A DNA stretch of 25,906 nucleotides from contig JAIPMN010019537.1 of assembly GCA_020650975.1 (NCBI GenBank), forward strand, positions 1 to 25,906, given 5' to 3'. Positions 20,830 through 25,906 of the stretch are shown in pieces (the stretch's first letter is position 1; each line of letters opens with the position of its first letter). Under the pieces are notes generated by a model. It did no database searches. It saw only the letters and a program-made list of their open reading frames with translations, and was not told where the DNA came from. This DNA is from Apostichopus californicus. Taxonomy: Eukaryota > Echinodermata > Holothuroidea > Aspidochirotida > Stichopodidae. The position numbers and the translations under genes are program-made.

Positions 20830-21190
20830 TGAAGTAACATATTAGTGCCTGAACATCATCAAAGTGTTTGAGTGTGGGGAGGATTGCAATCAGCACATTC
20901 TTCACACAAAAACTGCAGAATAACTATTACACAAATGATATATAACACCATTGTATGTGCATGCCCAATATCATGTGCTGCACCATGCAATTACAACCGT
21001 ACTTGGTAGAAATACACACTCTAACAACAACCAAAGCAAAATTTATGGTTCTCATTCTCCACAGGGCAGGGCATCTAGTGAGAGGAATGGTCCATAAATT
21101 TGCTCCCAGGTACCCATTTGCTAATTTTGGTCGTTCCCCCAGATACTTCATTACGCATTCAACTTGGTCTATACTATAGGAGCATACATG
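20830..21190 (-). pseudogene. Harbinger-like relic, copy 2
   Basis: The stretch 20880-21066 is a clear nucleotide match to 16455-16640, from GGATTGCAATCAGCACATTC through ATCATGTGCTGCACCA to TTCTCATTCTCCACAGGGCA. On the minus strand only ALWRM of the diagnostic motif remains, because the sequence preceding it (21070-21180) differs from copies 1 and 3. Same orientation as the other copies. Called by homology to copy 1; the transposase assignment rests on copies 1 and 3. Confidence 0.45.
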
Positions 21191-21463
21191 TATACACTGA
21201 AGGTTACTATGTACAGTATATATGCTATGCAGGCCTGCAGTCACATATATGGTATTATACTGTAAACAACCTGTGAACTGATTTATACAACAAAGCTGCA
21301 TATTTATATTTACCACTTATATCCTAAAGTCACTTTCAAATGAACACATGCAATGTATTTCCCCAATAATTTGTTAGGGATGTTATTACAGTTAGTGATG
21401 TGAGGAGATGTTGCATGAATTCATTTTTGGTTCCTTGCTGGAGGCAAAGAAACCTATGAAATC

Positions 21464-21510
21464 AGGTTGGGGTGTGGGTGTGGGGATGGGTGTGGGGATG
21501 GGTGTGGGTT
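21464..21510. repeat. GTGTGGGGATGG simple repeat
   Basis: GGTGTGGGTGTGGGGATGGG repeated with small changes over about 47 bases, giving a glycine/valine-rich open frame that is not a gene. Confidence 0.8.
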
Positions 21511-21539
21511 GCTTGAAGCGTGTGTGCGTCTGTGACACT

Positions 21540-22080
21540 TGCATAACTCAACAACGTAGTAATGGATATTTGTCATACTTGCTATGTAGATGTATTATAA
21601 TGAGAAGGTGTGCCCTATCCTTTATGGTGTGGACTCGAATATTAATGAGTTAATGGGATCAAATGTAAAAATCGTTACACTGCAATAACTCCAAAGCCGT
21701 AAGTCAGATCGTAAACAAACATTGGATACAGTTGTTGGCTAACAGCCCTGGTACATGAAGGTCTAATTTATTTGGGACCATCTGGGCCTAAAATATTTCC
21801 GGGCCCATTTTTTAGCTGGGTGGGCCAATATTTTTTCAAATCAAGTGCATTTTGGGACATATTCTTTGGGCCCAAATATGTGGGGCCCACATTTTCTTTA
21901 CATTGCAAGAACTCCACAACCGTAAGTAGGGTTGTAGCTAAACTTGGTATATAATAGTTGGTTAATGGAGCTCTGGTACATTTAGACCTAACTATTTTGG
22001 GAACATCTTGGCCCACTTACATTTTTTGGGGCCTTCTTTTGGCCGGGTGGGCACAAATTTTGTTAGCTCAATTCTCTAAT
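21540..22080. repeat. GGGCCCA-rich repeat, tandem units of about 220 bp
   Basis: ACTGCAATAACTCC...GTAAGTCAG at 21678 recurs as ATTGCAAGAACTCC...GTAAGTAGG at 21901, and each is followed by a TTGTTGGCTAA/TAGTTGGTTAA block, a CTGGTACAT block and TTTGGGACCATCTGGGCC-type sequence. A more diverged unit begins near 21539 (TTGCATAACTCAACAACGTA). The second half of the unit is full of GGGCCCA and TTTTGGG. Related sequence lies at 23410-23475 and 24118-24450. Superfamily unknown. Confidence 0.7.
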
Positions 22081-22473
22081 TTGGGTAGAGCTTATGTGAT
22101 ACTGTAGCTGGGAATATGTCTGTCTCCTTCGAAAAAGCCTTATACTTCTACAATTGCTGGCTGATTTCAGCAATGAAGATGCCACATTGGAATGGCAATA
22201 CAGCTAGTTAATGAATAGATGATTGTGTAAAGGGTAGTGGTACTTTTTTTGCAATTTTCATATATTTTGCAGTATCTTAGCATTCTTTTTAGAGTTCTCA
22301 CTCCTTTGATAATGTGGATATAGGATATGGTAGTGAGCTTTATCTGGAGGGAGAAAGCTTATCAGGGTGCAGAACAGCCGAAAGTCATAAGCCATTGCAT
22401 ATCAGAAGGCAGATTCTTCCTATGCCAATTAGGTACTTACCCATGTGTGTCAATTGTCCTAAAGGTGTATCAC
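22081..22473. other. Downstream flank of the Myb/SANT exon
   Basis: No certain gene. On the minus strand, CTTTCTCCCTCCAG near 22340 is an acceptor-like site that could begin a further exon joining the donor at 22479, but the following open frame is short and unrecognised. Confidence 0.35.
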
Positions 22474-22479
22474 TCTTAC

Positions 22480-22739
22480 CTTTGAAAAGCATGTCTTTTG
22501 GCTCAACTCCTCTTTTCTTGTTATGGTCAACGACTTTCTTGTAGTGTCTCTCTAAATTATGAAGTTTATTTTTTACTTCCTTTGATGACCTTGTATATCC
22601 TGCACTACAAAGTTTCTCACAAATTTCTTTGAACACCCAAGAACTCCGGGAAGTTCCGTCCACCTTTTTAAGAATCTCTGTTCTTCCCCATATGTCAATG
22701 AGAAATCCCAGTTCTTCCTCTGACATTTTTCGCAGCCAT
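22480..22739 (-). CDS. Myb/SANT-like DNA-binding domain exon (Harbinger accessory type)
   Basis: On the minus strand MSEEELGFLIDIWG starts at 22726, followed by DGTSRSSWVFKEICEKL, AGYTRSSKEVKNKLHNLE and RHYKKVVDHNKKRG. This is the three-helix layout of the Myb/SANT-like (Myb_DNA-bind_4/MADF-type) domain, with the tryptophan of helix 1, the RS..EVK recognition-helix start and L..HY. Such proteins accompany PIF/Harbinger transposases, carrying them to the nucleus and binding the element ends; related host proteins are transcription regulators. A strong donor, CAAAG/GTAAGA, ends the exon at 22480. A better start by Kozak context (AACATGGCT at 22739) is one base out of frame owing to a run of five A, so either 22726 is the true start or the copy carries a one-base lesion. 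About 82 codons are open. Later exons are not identified. Harbinger-like relics of the same strand at 20830-21190 and 25595-25765 suit an element origin. Confidence 0.68.
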
Positions 22740-22891
22740 GTTGTCACAACAGTCCATAGTGTCAGTGTATGCCCAATGAATTTGCTGTGTACTTTCTTCA
22801 ACTAACTACACGTATGTACTGTGAGTTGCTTACTATTGGTAGTACAACGATGGTGAATCTACGTAATACTGTACAAAAGGCCTACGCCAAG

Positions 22892-22960
22892 TTTCGCGCG
22901 ATTACTGTGGTTAAAGAAAGGATACTATGTCATAGCACCGTCATACGTCACCGTGATTGG
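22892..22960 (-). promoter_or_regulatory. Promoter-like motifs upstream of the Myb/SANT exon
   Basis: On the minus strand, 150-220 bases upstream of the candidate start, CCAAT (22960-22956) is followed by a CRE-like TGACGTA (22950-22944). An E2F-like TTTCGCGCG lies at 22892-22900 (given on the plus strand). The spacing suits a TATA-less promoter driving the minus-strand exon. Motif-based only. Confidence 0.35.
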
Positions 22961-22995
22961 GTCACCTTGATCCATCAAGCTTTCACACACGGCAT

Positions 22996-23160
22996 TTTGA
23001 TCAACTGCTTGAGATCTGATTTACCCCCGTTGGTGGATCAACATCTCAAGATCTGATGTTGACCAAGGGAGCGTTCCCACACAGAAGTTGATTACGAGTG
23101 GTTGGTCAGACCTGGATCTGATAATCTGCTCGAGATCAAGTGGGATAGCACCCTCGTTAT
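22996..23160. repeat. GATC-rich direct and inverted repeats, possible element end
   Basis: GATCAACTGCTTGAGATCTGA (23000-23020, with one base trimmed at either end in related copies), GATCAACATCTCAAGATCTG (23036-23055) and ATCTGCTCGAGATCAAG (about 23124-23140) are variants of one motif. CAACATC and GATGTTG around 23039-23061 form a 7-bp stem. GTTCCCACACAGAAGTTGATTACG lies between them. Clusters of such short repeats occur just inside the ends of Harbinger elements; I could not find the matching left end. Confidence 0.35.
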
Positions 23161-23409
23161 CCTCAATTCCATGAGTAATTTGCTAGAACTACTTTCATGG
23201 CAGAACTTGCTAGTCAGTGTAACCTGATTCTTTTGTGTTGTTCAGCTACCAGTGCTTTACCATGTGCATTGACCATGGAGCTGCATGCATGGTTTATTAA
23301 ACAGTGCATACATACAACACTGTTCAACAGACCATTGCAGTCCTCCACCGAATTGGTTTTCCTTTAATAACAGATGTCCGGGTTGAGCCACTACAGCATT
23401 GCTGCTCTA
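23161..23409. other. No gene seen
   Basis: AT-rich sequence without domains or clear repeats, between the GATC-rich repeats and the next GGGCCCA-family fragment. Confidence 0.45.
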
Positions 23410-23475
23410 GTTTCCACCTCAAATGGATTTTGGGACCATTTTGGTCCCACACATTCTTTACATTGCAATAACTCT
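23410..23475. repeat. Short fragment of the GGGCCCA-rich family
   Basis: CTCAAATGGATTTTGGGACC, then TTTTGGTCCCACACATTC, then TTTACATTGCAATAACTC match consecutive blocks of the 21540-22080 repeat in the same order and orientation. Confidence 0.65.
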
Positions 23476-24117
23476 TGTTATGGAATGGCAACAGAAAAAG
23501 TATGCAAATAATGTTACGTCAATCACTTTCCTTTACCAATCTGTACAATTCTAAATGTGACGGTAAAATCAATTGCTATAATTACAGTTCATAAGCCTAG
23601 ATACAGGATATGTGATTATAATTTAAAGTACCTTACTAAGTACCAGCGTAGGGATTGGTCTGCAGATCTTCTGGTAGCTCCTTACAAAGACTGGAGATCC
23701 TTGTGAGATGAGTTTCAACAAATGTTAACTTCTGTTCAAACTGACGCTGGCAAACCACAATCAGCATGTCAAAAAGTCGTTGAATATATGAATAGGCGTA
23801 GTGTCTATTAACACTGGACAGCAGTAGATATCAGGCATAGGCTGAACAACTAGGATGTAGTATAATATTATTACTAGGGAACAAATAGGCTATCTTAGTA
23901 TGCAAGACTTCTGAGTACAGGAAATGCAACAAGACGGTGTTCTGGAGGTGATGTTAATCTCTCTCTTGCTCAGTGAGAGATCCAAGCATGTATACCAGTT
24001 CAGCTTTGTGCTGACTTACCCCTGTTGAACAATTTATAGAAATTTAAACACACATTCTGGTTTTTTCTTCCATCTCCACAGTCATTATTCACTAATATTA
24101 AACGTGTATGTAGGCAA
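23476..24117. other. No gene seen
   Basis: AT-rich sequence between two GGGCCCA-family fragments. No long open frame, RNA gene or inverted repeat was recognised. Confidence 0.45.
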
Positions 24118-24450
24118 TCAGGGCCTCAAAATTTGAGGCCCAATTTTTGGCAAGATGGGCCCAGATTTTATTTCCAACTCAAATGCATTTTGGGACACAT
24201 TCTTTTGGCCCAATATTTTTGGGACCATTTGGGCCCACACTTTTTGGGGTTCAATTTTGGGGGCAAGTATATCTTTGAGCCACTTTGTCAGGGCCAAATA
24301 TTTTTGGGACCATGTAAGTGCAAAATTTAATCAGCCCCAATTTTTTTGTGAGGAACCAAATTTTTAAAATTGCCATGACTCCACAACTTTAACTCAGATT
24401 ATATCCAAACTTTTATTGTAGTTGTTGGTTAATATCTGGTACATATACAT
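24118..24450. repeat. GGGCCCA-rich family copy
   Basis: Contains CTCAAATGCATTTTGGGACA, TTTGGGCCCACA, then ATTGCCATGACTCCACAACT, AGTTGTTGGTTAATA and TCTGGTACAT, the same blocks as at 21540-22080 but with an expanded TTTTTGGGACC section. The tryptophan- and phenylalanine-rich open frames at 24133-24367 arise from the repeat and are not genes. Confidence 0.65.
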
Positions 24451-25594
24451 TTGGGCATTAATATTATAATATTGGTTGGTGATATACAATTTAACAATTT
24501 ACCGGTTGTTATAAGTAATAGGTGTGTACTATCAGACCCGTCTGCTTCTTTAAAAATAGCCCCCAGCCTCAGTGCCTAGAAAACTGGTTGAAATGATTAC
24601 CTCCCTCACGGTGGTATCTGGTTTTCCTAGTCCTACGGGGATTATACTACTAGCCGGATACTGTTCGGGGCCTTAGTGAGTAACGACCGTTACTATAGTA
24701 CCGCTACAGACCAAGAAAACAAAAGCGAGCCCTCCTGATATGTCCCTCCCTAATTGGCAGTATAGGGGATTATTAATTACTAGCCTAGGTACTTAACTTT
24801 TACCAAACTTACTCTTTTATCTCCTACTGCGTAGGAATAATGGTGTATACTGGTAATAAGACATCTGTTCCCCTTGACGGTTGATTGTATTCTCCCCCAA
24901 GCAATGTGTTTCCGTGGCCAGGCTATCCTGCGGGAAACCCTTCACAGAATTTTCCACAGGTGGCACATTCTTGTTAGTGGATAGCGCCACCAAAAATAAC
25001 TTAGTAACATAGAAAGCAGTATTTGTTACAAAGATATATCTATTGACATAAATTCATTATGATAGTATCCCTCCCAGTGAAGACAAAAGCTTTGTTTACA
25101 TTTGAGAACCCAAGGAGTATCTGACCCTGCAAGGGCGATCGAGAAGATAGTTCTGTGGATGTTCTTGAGGATGGAGGGACCTGACATCTCTAGTTACTTG
25201 ACCTCATTACTTTCGCATATAAGCACAGATTGGTGCCAGTTTAATTTCAGGGCTTACTGTAGTTCTATCAATAGTTACAGTGTACTACACCCAAACTACG
25301 ACTTTATTTCACATTGCAACAGGATTTTACATGGGAAAACTCATATGAAGCCTTAAATACTTGGAAATTTGTTTGATTGTAGGACTGAACTAACATTATG
25401 TAAGCTGTGTCCCATTTGTTATAAGTGTTAGGCATTGGCCTAGCATAAGTGAATTGGTATTAAATCATTGTATGCTAATTTCAGAATACAGTTCATCAGT
25501 GCTACAACTTTGGGATACTGGAGATACTCATGTTCAAAGCCATTGCATATCGCTATTGCAACATCATGTGTTATTTTACAAGCAGCTCATCTGG
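24451..25594. other. No recognised gene
   Basis: Contains a less AT-rich stretch at 24540-25000 with no readable protein on either strand, and an 84-codon plus-strand frame at 25102-25356 that I do not recognise. Possibly an old non-coding transposon body. Confidence 0.4.
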
Positions 25595-25765
25595 TCATGC
25601 ACTCCAAACAATGTTTCTGATGTTGGTTCCGATTCTCCTAACGGCGATGGCTACTCTCTTCTCTTCCAAGATGGAACGGCAAACTTTGTTATGTTCCGTT
25701 CTGTTTACTGCACACATTTTCACATCTTGAGTGTGCAGTTGACAATGCATTCACAACAAAAATCC
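25595..25765 (-). pseudogene. Harbinger/HARBI1-like transposase relic, copy 3
   Basis: The minus strand reads VCRSILEEKR, then VAIAVRRIGTN, then a stop after NIVWSA. It is the best-kept copy of the EKRVAIA motif in the window and aligns at DNA level with 16625-16746 (for example CTCTCTTCTCT.CCAAGAT and AACTTTGTTATG). Only about 40 codons are readable; the catalytic part is missing or outside the aligned region. Same strand as copies 1 and 2 and the Myb/SANT exon. Confidence 0.5.
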
Positions 25766-25906
25766 CCCACTATGAAATGTTAACGTTGATCGTGACCTTT
25801 TCGTCATTGCATAATATTGTTCTTTCGTTCATTGTTGATCGAATTTGAATTCTCATTTGTGGACACAAATTGGCTAAGTTACTACCACTCCAGGGGAAAA
25901 CAGGAT
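25766..25906. other. Right edge of window
   Basis: No feature recognised; the homology to copy 1 has ended before this point. Confidence 0.4.

Noticed and set aside
22769-23056. 95-codon plus-strand open frame
   Set aside because: Antisense to the region upstream of the Myb/SANT exon and runs through the GATC-rich repeats; no domain.
24133-24367. Tryptophan- and phenylalanine-rich open frames
   Set aside because: Products of the TTTTGGG/GGGCCC repeat family; the same pattern occurs in the repeat at 21772-21954.
24950-25010. LTR end with primer-binding site (TGGCGCTATCC on the minus strand)
   Set aside because: No preceding CA-ending LTR, no second LTR and no gag or pol reading frame nearby.
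25102-25356. Zinc-finger fragment (HGKTHMKP at the end)
   Set aside because: The linker-like ending is not accompanied by correctly spaced Cys and His pairs.

Overview
The window looks like AT-rich genomic DNA of an invertebrate animal: a multi-exon receptor gene with GT-AG introns, many decayed retroelements and DNA transposons, a tRNA-derived SINE and a long minisatellite. A marine deuterostome such as an echinoderm would fit the mix of adhesion-type GPCR, Ty3/Gypsy, hAT and Harbinger sequences, but nothing here fixes the phylum; that is inference.

Layout. 584-2995 (+) holds the last four exons of an adhesion-type (7tm_2) G-protein-coupled receptor, TM1 to stop codon; the extracellular part lies to the left or outside the window. 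3162-3690 (+) is a frameshifted LINE reverse-transcriptase relic. 3691-5764 is gene-free with diverged duplications and one good hairpin. 5765-9363 is a nested transposon block: a 3.6-kb element with perfect 16-bp terminal inverted repeats (TIRs) and a TATAG target duplication contains a 1,036-bp hAT-type element (15-bp TIRs, perfect 8-bp target duplication) that itself carries a SINE. It also holds a broken coding relic (tentatively Penelope-like) interrupted by another decayed insertion. 9364-12050 shows nothing recognisable. 13430-15425 (-) is a Ty3/Gypsy pol relic split by a 363-bp hAT-type MITE with a perfect 8-bp target duplication.

16841-19858 is a minisatellite of a 36-bp unit (about 80 copies) with higher-order structure. 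It is bracketed by two relics of one repeat family, and a third copy lies near the right end; on the minus strand these encode a motif I read as Harbinger/HARBI1-like transposase. At 22480-22739 (-) there is a well-kept exon with a Myb/SANT-like DNA-binding domain, the usual partner protein of PIF/Harbinger transposases, with promoter-like motifs and subterminal-type repeats upstream. A GGGCCCA-rich repeat family occurs at 21540-22080, 23410-23475 and 24118-24450.

The only clearly functional-looking coding sequence is the GPCR 3' half; the Myb/SANT exon is the second best candidate. The rest is a record of repeat insertion and decay. I found no convincing new biological system. The parts most worth a second look are the Harbinger/Myb set around the minisatellite and the nested hAT block with readable target duplications.
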